Assembly: GCF_020921035.1 (NCBI RefSeq)
Contig: NC_063152.1
Location: 25,122,887 to 25,186,886, forward strand
Source of the DNA: Rhodamnia argentea
Lineage: Eukaryota > Streptophyta > Magnoliopsida > Myrtales > Myrtaceae
Reading direction: 5' to 3'
DNA: 64,000 bases
The notes under the pieces were generated by a model that did not search any database, had not been told where the DNA came from, and was given only the letters and a program-made list of their open reading frames with translations. Position 1 is the stretch's first letter, and each line of letters opens with the position of its first letter. The position numbers and the translations under genes are program-made. Of this stretch, positions 31,326 to 43,889 are shown one piece after another.

Positions 31326-33460
31326 AGAGTTATAAGCAAATAGGCATTATTTTTCAGAAGGGAAAAAATTGTTCACACGTCCACAAGGGACAAAGTAGTT
31401 CGCATTCTCATGCATGCCGTGATTAATAGTTCATGTGCTGTCGTAATTGGATAGTTAGTCCTCTCAAAATGGCATCTCATACTTTTTCCATGAAAAGACC
31501 AAACTTGAGTGGCTAGCGACAAGTCTTTTGCCCATCTTTCACGTTTGACGTGGAGGTGTCATTCTCCATTTCTAGGAGTATTCCTAGTCCTTGAATCACG
31601 AAACAAAAGATGATAATCATCGATTGTAAAATATTTGCAGACTTCATACATCGACAAGGTACAAATAAGGCCGCGTTCTCTTGCATGCGCAGTCATAATC
31701 GCACAATTGATCCTCGTAAATGATATCTCCTATTTTTTTCCACATAAGAAACAAACTTGAGAGACCCGCAAGAAGACTTTTTCCATCTTTTAGATCGATG
31801 AATTAGAAGTTTCCAGCGGTACAGGTAGCCCTCGAATCACAAAAAAAAAAAAAGATCATAATTATCGGTTCAAAATATTTTTAGATTTTACATACGATCT
31901 CCGAGTTTATAATGAAAAAATATCCATGATTATGACAAATTATGAGTGAGCATAAATCTCTTCGGAACTACAAAGTTCCAACGGACGGTGCACACATCAC
32001 AGCAGAAACATGGCGCTAAGAGATGGCCGCATATTAGAATTAGCCAATAATGTTACCAATTTACACGAATTCTTTGGCCCTACTTGCAAACGAACAACAT
32101 CTGCAGTTTGTTAATTATTTTCGGCAAATAGGTGCTCATCATTCTGTTATTCCTTTTCTAAACATTCGTTGTGCCTAAGATGAAAATAACAGCCATTTGA
32201 CTAATTGTGTCTAATCGAGTCACATATAAGTTGTGACCACTAATTCATCAATTAAACCGGATTATACGAACCATTGTCATGTTTGGCGGGTTAAACAAAC
32301 ACAACATGATTATTAGTCGTGGCTTGCTCGTTGACACTATTTCTTGAATATTGCAAACTAGGGTTCGCCAATATAAAGCACACTTGTTTCCTAGGTTTGA
32401 GGTTTGAGATTTTTTTTTTTTTTGTCACAAACTAAAGTTCTTATATTTCAATGAGAAAACGCAGTACCCATAAACTGTGCTTCCTTACAAAGCAAATCCA
32501 ACAAGATTTGGGGAGGAGATAAGACCCAGTCCTACGGGAAAGATTTCTTCCGTTGGGCTTTTGCGGCCTAGTCAACAACTAAGTTTGCTTCGGGATGTGA
32601 TCGGGAGGTTTGAGTTGGCTACCGCGCCAAACACATGAATTGAAAAGCAGATAGGAGCTGTATCAATCGATTTGTTTAACTGAGGCTGATTGAATTTGTA
32701 GAAGGCCTAAGCAATTTTAGGGAAAATTAACTAACTAGGTGACACACTCTCCTTTGTAGTGTGCTTGTCATTTGTCATCCAGGTCACATCGCACTCATTG
32801 ATTTTTGAATCTTTAATCGGAGTTTGATACCCAAGAACACAATAGACCTAAAGGCTATCATACTGAACTATTTAATGGGGATCAGAACAAGAGGATTCGA
32901 ACAATTGACAAGGAACATAGCCTCCTCATCGTATAAGGGCTTGGACTTGAAGGTGGATGAGGAATAAAGTTATGCAAATCTAGGCTTCAACTACCTCAAT
33001 TGCTTGTGTTGGTGACGGACTTTTTTGTTTATGCCGGTAACAAACGTTGAAGTGTCAAAAACTTATTGATTTTTGGCATGAGATGGGTGTTTTAGGAAGA
33101 GAAAACATATAAATAAATGAGAAGAAGGAAAGCGGCACAAAAAAGAGAAAAAAGAAAAGCAAACGAGGAATGCTTAAAAAAGGTGAGACCCACAGAGGTT
33201 AACGTTATCAAAACAACGTGCTAGGAGTATTTTAACCATAATAAGAATGGAAAAACGCTTTCATTTAATAATAATAATAATAATAACAATAATTTGCTTT
33301 CTTGGTCCTCCGTTTCCAGAACATGCATTTCTGCACATTTGCCTAATATTATTTCCTTTTCTTTTTTCTGGTCAAGTCTTTCAATCCCACATTTCCTGAA
33401 CACACAAGCTTGGTTTGGTCTTCTTCCCTTATTATTCACGGCCAAGCTGTTCAACCTATA
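31326..33460. other. Gene-poor spacer
   Basis: 31370-31660 and 31660-31960 are two diverged copies of the catgcatgccgtg...cgaatcac block, and 31950-32190 matches 37830-38045. From 32200 to 33460 I recognise nothing. A (TAA)7 microsatellite at 33266-33286 gives a spurious poly-Leu frame on the minus strand. Confidence 0.5.
33266..33286 (+). repeat. (TAA)7 microsatellite
   Basis: Seven perfect TAA units followed by an interrupted extension. Confidence 0.9.
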
Positions 33461-33719
33461 GCTCAACACTCACCATTGATGTCCATCCTGCACCTTAAGC
33501 AATCCATACAAACGTCCACCGGCCACCACACACGCACATAGCCAGAATACTCAGGGGGCAAACGGAACACAGGGACAGAAAACGAAGCAACAGAGTCATT
33601 CAGAATCCTCGGCCGTGACTTAAAATCAAAGGAACCAGAAGCGGACCTAGCGAATCATATGCACATATCACGATCTGAGCATGAGATAAACGTATATATG
33701 CATTCAATTTCAGAAAGAA

Positions 33720-34560
33720 TACTCTCGAATATGTATGCGGTCTCTCACTCGGTCATTTTCACGAACACTTGTTGATCGGTTCAAACGCAGAGCACAGAAG
33801 CATCATCGACGTACTAATTCCGATCCAGACGATTTCAGTGACATTACAGTATGCTCAGGCTACTGTTTTATCACTAATAAGTAACCTATTTTCACTCAAG
33901 CTTCAAGTACAACTTTCGGACTCGGCTTACAAAAACAGAGCAACGATGTACACAACTAGGAGATGCAGTCTCCGGCCATGAATGGCTATGGAACAGATAA
34001 CTCGAGGTCTCAGAGGCGTTGTCACGGGTGGTTACCACCAGCGAAGAAGCTACGAAGAAAGATTCTAGCTCTTCGGATTTCTCGGCCTCAAAACCTACTA
34101 CAACAGAGCTAGACGATTCGGGAATGGCAAACGGCGTCCACCAGCGGCCTGCAATCAATGAAGGAAACCTATAACCGAGAGAAATCGATGAGAGGAGCTC
34201 GTATCAATTCAGTCTCGGTGCGTTTTGGCGATCTTTGCTCTCTGGTCTGTGCTCGATTCCTGCTGCGAATGAGCTCGTGTGGCTGGGATGGCCGACGGCG
34301 ATTGGAAGGAATTCGTGTGCGTCCCCGACGATGATTCATCGTGAGCAGATATTGCTTTGCTTCGCGCTTGTGCTCCTTTCTTTGCTCCAACTGCTTCGCT
34401 CCCCCTCCTCCATCTCGCGCGCGTCTCAGCTTTAGAGACGAAAGAGAGAAGAAGAAGAATGAAGAAGAAGCAGCGAAGAAGGAAAGAGGTCGGGCTGTTC
34501 TATTTCCATGGGCTCCTCTGATGGGCCCCTCATGAAGTCCTATGGGCTTCAATTCACTTC
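33720..34560 (-). other. Repeated gene-like segment 'X', copy 2
   Basis: This matches 43890-44645 along its length. On the minus strand 34552-34169 is open for 127 codons, basic and Arg-rich, but the frame is not conserved in the other copies. An acceptor-like CATTGATTGCAG at 34173-34162 precedes GRWWTPFAIPESS and then FEAEKSEELESFF, which also appears in copy 3. The order suggests leader exon, short intron, then a terminal exon and 3' UTR of an unrecognised gene. The region 33460-33720 upstream shows no homology I can name. Confidence 0.4.
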
Positions 34561-34634
34561 AATCAGACCTGGGCTTCACGAATTGGGCCGCTCAAATGAT
34601 GGACATAGTGGACTGCATAGGCCCGAACCTAAGG

Positions 34635-34770
34635 GTGAGAGACATCGAAAGATGAAAAAAACGTAAGTTGAGCTAGTTATTGAGGAATTACTCCTGAGAG
34701 CTTGTTTCGAGGAAGATCTATAGATTCAAGATTTGTCAAGTTCGGTAAGGAAGGCCGAATGGAACCATCG
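34635..34770 (-). pseudogene. RLP LRR scrap
   Basis: The minus strand reads GSIRPSLPNLTNLESIDLPR, NKLSGVIPQ, stop, LAQLTFFSSFDVSH. This corresponds to the last two LRRs of the full-length RLPs, with a Gln or Leu codon turned to a stop. Both ends are abrupt. It follows segment X copy 2, as intact RLP 3' ends follow copies 1 and 3. Confidence 0.8.
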
Positions 34771-35842
34771 GCCCAAAATAAGAGAGCCCTGTAAGGAGCT
34801 TCTTTATATGTTTCGAGCTACTAATAATATAACTGGCCGATCCAGATAGTTTCCGATTTGGTCGGTCTGCCTTTGCTTACTCTTACCATTTACTGTATAA
34901 TAGCTTTCAATTGTGAATATGGTCCCTCCTCCTCTTGAAAACATGTGTTTTTTTTTTCTTTCGTATTTTGTTTTAAAACGGCTGACATCTTGAAATATCA
35001 CTTTTACTATGTGGGTTGCTTTCAAAGCAAAATACTGCAATATGATTATAACCTTCCTGTGCCACGGAATGCTTGCGTAGATTCCATATATGTGGTTTTT
35101 GAATTTGAGATGGTTGTATCTTATGTATGTGGCAGCCTAGATGAACTTAAGAATCTCACGGTTAAAGAGGTTTCTAGTTTGTTATGGACTAGAAGGACAG
35201 ACGCGCCAGATCATTTGGTGGGAAGCGGTTAGATCTAGGAGCTTTTGATGTACGCTTTACCGTGATTCATGGTAAATCCGAACGAGGACCCCCCACGCCT
35301 TCCTCCTCTCCCTCCCCCCCACCCCCCAACACACACAAAACAAAAAAAATAAAAATAAATATGGAGCATCATGGAACAAATATATGTTGACAAACTTCAA
35401 AAAATAAAATTTTGCAATGACGAACAAAATAAGATGTAAAGGGTAAGAAAAGACTAAAAATGCTGTATTTTGGCGAAATATAATTCATTTTTTCGTGAAT
35501 AAAATCTGACAATCACCCCCATTTTGGGATCGATCATGGACATGTTTTCATAGATAGAGACGGATGAAGAAAAGTTTACGAATTCTTCAATTTTAGTGTC
35601 AGCGACCTACCTCCAATCAGATCAAAGACACAAATTTGTGCTGTCCGCAAAATCTAAGTCGAGATATCACCTAATACAAACTGAAAAATCTTAATATTTG
35701 GGGTATAAATAAAAGGCACCGTCAATTGGTTTTGCCGCTTGACTCCTTGATGGACGAATATTCCCATGACTTCTTATAAATGAAATAACGGTCAACATAC
35801 TGCTTAAGTCTCCGTGCCTTTTTTTTTCCTGTAATATTAAAA
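34771..35842. other. Unassigned DNA
   Basis: A 95-codon plus-strand frame at 34945-35232 (ending DELKNLTVKEVSSLLWTRRT) has no recognisable domain and no conserved copy in the window. A C-rich low-complexity patch lies at 35288-35326. From 35580 the sequence resembles spacer also found at 54790-54980. Confidence 0.4.
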
Positions 35843-36258
35843 GGCTTCGTTCGTTTCCCAAAAAATCACTTTCAAGAAAATATTTTTCGATTCTTCAAGC
35901 ATTCAGTTCATGGAAAATTAATGAGCCGGGGAAAACATTTTCCACTCATGGAAAAAACAGTTTCAAAAGTGTGGAAAATGATTTTTGTTTTTCAACAAGA
36001 GGAAAACATTTTTCCTGATCTTTCCTCCATCCACTCCTTCACATTTCTTTCCTTTTCAATTATTTTTTATTTTTGTTTTCTTGTCTTTTATTTTCATTTT
36101 TTTTATTCTCTTTATGCTTTCCTTTCTTTCTCTACTAGTCGCCGACCATAGTAAAGTATTTTCTAGTTCACTTTTGGATCTCAGACAAATACCTAAAAAT
36201 ATTGTCATTCTTTTGAAAAATGGCTTTTCGAGAAATATTTTCAAAAAATATCGTCTTT
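35843..36258. repeat. TIR element, copy 3
   Basis: It starts ggcttcgttcgtttcccaaa and carries the usual pyrimidine-rich centre. The right end is truncated after aaaaaatatcgtcttta. Confidence 0.55.
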
Positions 36259-36650
36259 ATAAGCAAATAGGCATTATTTTTCGGAAGGGAACAAAACAAA
36301 TGGTCACACAATCATAAGGGACAAAGTAGGTCGCATTCTTATGCATGCTGTGTTCATCTGCTGTCGTAAATGGATAGTTGGTCCTCTTAAATGGCATCTT
36401 ATACTTTTTCCAAGAAAAGACCAAACTTGAGTGGCTAGCGAAAAGCCTTTTGCTCATCTTTCACGTTTGACGTACAGGTCTCATTCTCCATTCCTAGAAG
36501 TGTTCCTAGTCCTCGAATCACGAAACGAAAGATGATAATCATCGATTGTAAAATATTTGCAAACTTCATATATCATTATCTTGTTCTATATTGAAATAAT
36601 AATACAGCCTGATTATGACAAATTACAAATAAGCATAAAACCCTTGAGAA

Positions 36651-37010
36651 CTATGGATGACAGAAGAATTTTTTTTTATAGAAAGTGAACGTAAAATGTA
36701 TCAAAAGGACTAACGATACTAGAGAGAGACAACTGCTATTAAGGTCTAGGCCAACATAGTGACTACTGAATTCGCTGCACTTCATACTAATTTCCATTTC
36801 CACCAAGTGAGAACTGACAAGTGATGAACATGGTTTGAGTTTCGGATAAACACAACGAGCATATGCTCTGTTGATTCTGAGATTCCTCTTAAATCGTATT
36901 ATGATCGAGCAATCGTCAGCATGACATATTGAATTAGCAAGGCATTTATGAAACACCGATATGGAAAATGATGCAAGTATACAACATTTAAAAAATAAGG
37001 ACGGTGACAT
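36651..37010 (-). pseudogene. RLP N-terminal fragment 3, open 119 codons
   Basis: The frame starts MSPSLFFKCCILASFSISVF, a plausible signal peptide cleaved near residue 26 (KCLA/NSIC). It continues with the RLP LRRNT pattern: CHADDCSIIIRFKRNLRI, CVYPKLKPCSSL, MKCSEFSSHYVGLDLNSSCLS. It ends after a hydrophobic stretch without any LRR. It is the best preserved of the dispersed N-terminal remnants and belongs to a different RLP subfamily from copies A-D. A secreted mini-protein is conceivable, but a truncated pseudogene is simpler. Cys spacing in the cap is altered (the WxxVxC element reads MKC). Confidence 0.65.
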
Positions 37011-38860
37011 GATATTGTCTTCTGTTTTTTTCTTTCAAATTTTTGTGTGGATAGCATTTCTGGGACTTCTGATTAGCCACTTCAATAATTTTATGTGAAA
37101 GGACACGAGGAGGTGACTATAAAGGAAAAATGTCAAAGTGTTTTGGGCTCATTATTTTCCTCTGGATGACTTATCGTCTTCACATAAGTGGGTCATCATC
37201 ATTCATGGCTACCAAAATCTTAGTTTTTTTTTTTTTTGCACAACTTCGAAGGCCTGGTCTAAGAAAGTAATTCTTTGTAAATCTTCAATTTCAGTGTCAA
37301 TAATCTAGGGAAAATTACCAAAAATTCTTTTTTTAAATCAATTCAGTTCTAAATTTTTTGTATTTGTACCAATTTAATTCTTCCGACTAATGTTGACAAG
37401 CCGGCTCTGACATGGCATGACCAGCGCTAACATCGCCATTTCTTTTTAAAGTAATGTTGAGGGTTACAAGCAGATAGGCATTTCTATATTTAAAGGGGAA
37501 AACAGTGGTCATACATCGACAAGGTACAAATCAGGTCGCGTTTTCTTGCATGCACAATCATAATTGCTTAGTTGGTCCTCGTAAATGACATCTCATATTT
37601 TTTTTCCACTTAAGGAACAAACTTGACAGACCCGTAAGAAGACTTTTGCAATCTTTTAGATTGATGAATAAGAAGTTTCCAGCAGCATAGGTAGCCCTTG
37701 AATTGAAAAAAAAAAAAAAGATCGTAATTATGGGTTAAAAATATTTTCAGATTTTACATATAATCTCCTAGTTCATAACCAAAAAATTTCCGTGATTATG
37801 ACAAATTACAAGTGAGCATAAATCGCTCTGGAACTATGAAGTTCCGATGGATGGTGCAAACATCACAACAGAGACATGGCGCAGAGAGATGGCCTCATAT
37901 TAGAATTAGCCAATAATGTTACCCATTTAGACGGATTCTTTGGCCCTACTTGCAAACCAACAACATCTGCAATTTGTTATTTATTTTCGGTAAATAGGTA
38001 TTCATCATTCTTTTATTCCTTTTCTAAACATTCATTGTCCATTATCACGTCAAAGTCAATATCGATGTGAGAAAAATTCCATTCCAGTTCTACAAAACTT
38101 GTTAGTTCAAGTCATTTGTATATCAGTTGAGTTTCAATCTACACAATTGGTTTCATCCAACTAATTAATTGATCAAATTTTGTGACGAAAATAGCTAAGT
38201 AATGATGAAAGTTTAATACATGAAATACACGCGAATGGTGAATATGAAATGAATGAACGTCTTGAAAGTTGTATGTGTACATTTAATTTCCATGAAATAC
38301 ACACAATTGATTTATTTTCTTTTTGGTACAAAATATACATATTGATTTCGGTCATGCATAAATTGTGCTATCAAATGGGGCATAATACTCCAAGAGTCCA
38401 TCTTAGTGCAATATCTTTAAGATGGTATTGGAGTCAGCTTCGTCGGAGGAGCCCAAGTTTACAATAAGTACAAAATTGAAGTCTCTCAAGTTCCAAAATC
38501 TCCAAAACACACCCAATGCAAATCTGGACAGAACTCGAAGACTAATTCTTCGCAAAACCCTGATAGATTAAGGTCTGTGAGCATGCAATTTACTCCAATG
38601 AGTACATCGAGAAGATTGTCTACCTACAACTGGCGGACTCACGGAACATTGAAGTCACAATTAACGATGGCAAAGGGCAGGGAAAAAAGAAACAGAGAAA
38701 AAGAAAGAAGGGCGATTTTAAACTTCTATTAGAAGTCTAAAGGAAAAAAACAAGGTCCGACAATGAGGGCCGAGTGATTCTAGATCGTCAGGCAGTCAAT
38801 TAATGAATCGGAAAATTGTCTCCATCCGTTTAAATTGGCCCATTCTTCACTTATTTAGGA
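37011..38860. other. Spacer repeats, no gene
   Basis: 37100-37320 is the recurring 'ggatgacttatcgtcttcac' block, and 37320-37450 is a half-site of the cctaaat/aggactgaatt repeat. 37490-37830 is a diverged atgcatg...cgaatc block, and 37830-38045 matches 31950-32190. From 38045 to 38860 nothing is recognised. Confidence 0.45.
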
Positions 38861-38863
38861 AAA

Positions 38864-39190
38864 ATGACATAAATAGTCCATAAATTGTAGTTAAATATGT
38901 AATACGGTTCATGAACCTTTAGTTTATTTAATGTGGTTCATGAATTCTAGCTCAATGTATAATGTGATTCCTGACTTTACCATGTTGAACATATCCATAT
39001 AATTTAGGGACTAGATGAATATCTACAACAAGTCTATGGACCACATTCAACAAAATAAAAGTTTAGGAATCACATTACATAATGGGCTAAAGTTCAGGGA
39101 CCACATTAAACAGATTAAAAGTTTAGGGACCACATTGTTCATTGAGCCAAAATTCAGAGACGATTTGTGTCATTATCGAACTAATACAGG
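38864..39190. repeat. Inverted-repeat element with 'ggaccacatt' arms
   Basis: The left arm carries atgtggttcatgaa and gtaatacggttcatgaac. The right arm carries reverse-complement blocks such as tttagggaccacattg and cagggaccacattaaac. A partial relative lies at 30480-30600. Non-coding. Confidence 0.5.
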
Positions 39191-39299
39191 AAAGGATGGG
39201 TCTATTTCTCCAACTCAAATGACCGCATACACACTCTAATTGCATTGCAAATTCCTTTTGATGGAAATACCATCCACATAAAAAGGCAAGTTTAATAGA

Positions 39300-41215
39300 T
39301 AATGAAACAACAAGCCTTGCACATCCTTTTCTCTGTCCCCACATCTCATTTGTATTTTTCTCTTCTTGCGAGACAGACACCTAGAGAAGAGAGAGGAGAT
39401 TTAACAATAAATTCGAATCTCATAGCTGGATATGCAAATTCATTTCATGTTCAAAAAGTGTGCTTATCATTTGTGAGGATGATATGAAGCACCCAATTTA
39501 TCGTACTATTTGCAATATAAAGCAAAATTGAACGTGCTAAATCTTTCTTTTTTCGGATAGTATTCTGCTTTTTCCAAATTTCCAAATTTTTATTTTGGTC
39601 TTCAAATAGATTAGACTACAGAAGAGATGATTGATGAAAAATATTAACATTAAAATGATTTTACCTTCATTTTCTTTTCTAGTTGCTGTTGCGAATCAAC
39701 CCCTTTTCTTAATGGCTTTATCTGTGAATGTTTTTCATCCTTAACCTTAAGTGAGAAAGAGAGAGGATGAGATAGTAGCATAAAGATGCAATCTCCACAA
39801 CCAGAAAAATTGTAGAGAGACAATCACGGAACAAAATTAGAAAATGAACATAGTATTGCTTAATTTAAACAAGGGAATTTATGTCCAAAGAAATTTTCTC
39901 TTTCAAGATTATGGGCGCAGCCATTTATGGCACCCTTTATGAAAGCAGGAACTGTATTAACGTCTCTCCCAACTAAGATAAAATGTCTAAAATGCTTCCC
40001 CCGTCGGTCGTCCTCAATGGAAAGAAGACGATTTTTTTTTTTTTTGGTCGAAGAAAGAAGACGAATTTGACCTGGAACAATACACGACTCCATAGATTTC
40101 TCACAGTTTGTCTGTAGCTTCAGTATGGAAGTAACGCGTGCTTTGTGTACACTAAAACTCACTCATAACTCAAAATACTAACCCTCAATTTAGACATGGT
40201 TATTAGGAAGGGAAAAACTGATATAAATACGAGGGACAAGAAGAAAAATGATTTGAACGGATTGAGACATTGAGTTATAATATTATTTTGGATGCTAGTG
40301 GGGGAAAATAAAGGGAAAAAAATGCATTATGACACTTTTTATGTATTGATAAATTATATAAAAGTAAGGGCCTAAATGAAACAGAAGAATAGATTTATTT
40401 ATTTATTTTGGAGAGATTTTGAGGCACTTAACCAAACCAGTTCCTTCTTATCTCTCCTAATTTCGCTCCATCCAAACCGGATTGCGTTTTTTTATAACTA
40501 TTCTTCTTCCCTTCTAATCCCTCTCTACAAATACAATGTAACCGCCTGTTCGTTTATATTAAAAATCACTTTTTTTCACTTTCCCGTAAAAAAATAAATA
40601 AATTTAGGGGAAATTTTAGAAAATTACGAAAAAAATTACTTATAAGTCTACGTATCAACATTGGAATAATCTGAAGTTTTAGAATTTTCAAATATATAAA
40701 AAAATCATTATGTATGAACCGGAAAAAAATTAGTCATGTGAAACATATAAAACAAAAATCGATTCAAATCATTAAAAATTATTAAAAATTATCTAGAGGA
40801 TAAAGGAATAGAAAAAAAAAAAGGAAAAAGAAAAGAAAAATATGCAAATAATAAACTAAAAAAATTGAAAAATTATAAAAAAATTATCTATGTTAGCAAT
40901 GGCCGTGCTATGTAGGGCAAAGAGCGTCCATGTCGAAATGGCCAAAATTGGCCTCGAAGGATTGAATTGGTACAAAAAGAATATTTATGATTAAATTAGC
41001 ATAATTGCAATATGTTTAGGACATTTTTGGTAATTTTTCATAAATAACGCATTTTACAATATATAATATTTGTAAATTCATTATATTATATATTTTTTTG
41101 TAATTTCGCTCAACTAGCAGCAAATTTATGTAGACTTAAATGGCCATGTGCGTTGTGCGTGATAAGGCAATTTGTCTCCAACAAACATGCATAGTTTGAG
41201 AGCTTCATTTGACTT
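39300..41215. other. No recognisable gene
   Basis: AT-rich with scattered short frames. The longest, 100 codons at 40162-39860 minus, shows no motif I know. 40850-41040 contains another half-site of the 'aggactgaattgg' repeat family. Confidence 0.45.
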
Positions 41216-41218
41216 TGA

Positions 41219-41972
41219 GCCTCTGTTTGTTTTGTGGAAAATAACTTCCCAAAAAAATTTTTGAAATTTTTCGGCGTTTTGTTTACGGAAAATAAGCTAG
41301 TCCAAAAAAACATTTCCCCTAATGAGAAAAACTCTTTCAAATGTGGGGAAAATATTTTCCTTTTTTTTTAGAAAAGAAAATTATTTTTCTCATCTTTCAT
41401 TCCTCTTGTCTTTCACATTTCCTTTCTTTTTAATTATTTTGTTACTTTCTTTTCATTTTTATTTATTTTGTGAAAATTCAAAAATTTTATGTTTTAAATT
41501 TTAGATTTTTTCATTTTCTTTTCTCCTTCTTCTTCCTTCCTTCGCCCGCCGGTCCTTCCACCTTCCTCCGTCGACCATGGACTTCGGCGACATCCGACAG
41601 GCCAAAAAGCTCGGGCTAGCCGGATCGTTGAGCTTTGAGCTTGGTCGAGGCCGGCGAGGGTCGGTGAGCTCGAGCTAGCCTGGATCCGGTAAGCTTAGGG
41701 TTCATCGACCCGAGGTGAGCCCGAGATCGTAGGGACCGACCGAAAAAAAAAAGAATAAAAATAAAGATAATAGTTAAAAAAATTTGATTTTTTAAAGGAG
41801 GAAAATCAAATCTCATTTTCCATGCTAAACGAGGGAAAATATTTTTCGGGTCTTTTTTTATATTTTAGCCAAACACTAAAAAACATTGTCATTTTTTTCA
41901 AAAATAACTTTCAAGAAAAATATTTTCTGAAAACGTCGCATTTTTCGCCAAACAAACAAAGCCTGAGTGTTA
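41219..41972. repeat. Longer TIR element related to the GGCTCCGTTTGTTT family
   Basis: The left end cctctgtttgttttgtgg pairs with the right end gccaaacaaacaaagcc. Subterminal ggaaaatattttcc-like sequence occurs on both sides. The extra 300-400 bp interior at 41540-41740 is GC-rich (gagcttggtcgaggccgg) and non-coding. Confidence 0.55.
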
Positions 41973-43860
41973 TTTAATATGTGACACTTCTTTAATTTAG
42001 TAAAGCACAAAGAAAAGAGGTATAAATAACAAAGAAAAAAAGTCAAAACAAAGGAAGCACAAAGATGCAAAGATCGAGCATTTTCTTTACTAGCCATAGA
42101 GGACATTTTATTGGAACTGATTTTCTCATAGGTATTCGTTAAAAAATATTCAAAAACACTATTTGCACGAAAAGTCGTGTATTACGAAAAGGTGCTACCC
42201 CCTACCCCCTATAAGAATAGATATACTAGTTTGGTAACAAATACTCGAGCCAAAGACACAGCTCTAACGAGGAACTACTCCTCTCCCTCCCCACTCTCCC
42301 TTTCATCCTCCCATTCCATCCCTCTACCTCTCCGTCTCCCCATCTTCAAGATTTTATTTTTTTGGTTTTTCTCTCCCACTCTGTTTTGGGAGTCTTTCTG
42401 TATGAATAAATTTCTGCAGCTGATCTTGAGTGAACGGGGAGACAGGTTTGGTCATTCGTCAAGGCGACAACCTTCGAGAAAGATGTTCATGACGTGGCTC
42501 CACAACACTCCCGATATATATTTAGGTTTAGATTTAGGGGTTTTACTGTCCCGAACTAGATCGAGATACATATCAACATAGTGATATTGGTATCACTGCT
42601 CAACGATGATGATGAGGACGTCAACTCTAGACGCGCACCGTAAGCCCCTTGTAAATGTCGCAAGAGATCTTAGAGTGTGTTCGTCACTTGATCTGGTGAT
42701 CGATCGCCGAATGATTACGATGACAAGATATGTTCTTTAGGGATGAGAATATGTTTTTAGCTGCAGAGTGTGTTTTGTTAGATGCTTTGTGGTATGTACT
42801 TTGTTTTGCAGTTATTTGGGATTTGCTAGACTTGAAATCCTTTCATGTACCTCTCGAGTATTATTCCGTTTAACAAATGGAAATTTTCTTTTGACCAAAA
42901 AAAAAAAAAAGAAAGATAGCTCTACGAATTAATTTTGAAAGAATTTACTATAATAGATGATACAACAACATGTTGAGCAAAATTTAAGTTGAAATGTTAT
43001 GCCTCAAAAAATGACATTTGTATAATACAAAGAATAGAAAAGAAATAATTTGAAGCACAAAGTATTAAAATTTATGGGCAGTGGATATTGTGCAAGCACA
43101 AATCAACTCTTCAAAGTGTTGCGACTCTCCCGAAGCAATCCTTACACGTTAGGGAAGCGGGTTTAGAGATAATGTCAAGCAAGAGACGAACGGTTTGCAT
43201 GGTGCTTGCCCTTGATCGACGCAGGTTTTCCTAACCCTTACCTCTTGTGACGTTTATAAATACGTTTTATTTTATCTGAGCTATGAGGTTCTATCTTATT
43301 TTGAAGGCGTTACTATCCTATTCAGGCCGGCTAGGAGCCAAGTAAGACAGGAGAGAATGTCTCATTTCCTACCCAACTAGAAATTTAAATTCGGGGTCTT
43401 AATTATACTAATTATCAAAATAGTGCCATTTCGATACCTAAATTTGATCAACCTTCTTAACTAGGTGTCTCATGCGATTTTTTTCAAGTTATGAGTATTA
43501 AGGTTCATTTTCATTACATGCCCATAAGAGGTTGGAAATTTTTTTCCCCCTAAAGCATGATTTAACAAAACCAGAACATGGAAACAACATAAGAAAATCA
43601 AAACAAGCACATTAAAATGGAAATAGAAAGAAAAGCAAGAATAAATTGCGGAAAGTAACTGAATTCTAAGTTTGGCTAAAAGAATTACTTACTACTAAAA
43701 AGTTTAAAACCACTACGTGATATTAAAATGAAGATCAACGAGCTAATCCCTCACGTGAATATTTAGCCGGAGAATGGCATTTAGGAGCTTCGTACAGAGG
43801 GCCAAGCATGTCTTACTCCGCCAATGATCAGCTCCCACCACGTGATCCATACAAACACTT
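41973..43860. other. Gene-poor DNA with a possible LINE-like poly-A tail
   Basis: 42270-42900 resembles the 3' part of a transcript or retroposon. It ends ttgacc followed by about 14 A at 42897-42910. A plus-strand frame at 42177-42581 has no recognisable domain. 43070-43560 has weak similarity to the gagccaagtgaaac spacer of the RLP units. Confidence 0.35.
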
Positions 43861-43889
43861 GCTGATCGGGCATTTTCACAAATATATGT

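Noticed and set aside
33221..33469. 82-codon minus frame with nine consecutive Leu
   Set aside because: The Leu run is the (TAA)7 microsatellite and the rest matches nothing I recognise.
34169..34552. 127-codon Arg-rich minus frame
   Set aside because: The frame is broken in both paralogous copies of segment X, so coding is unlikely.
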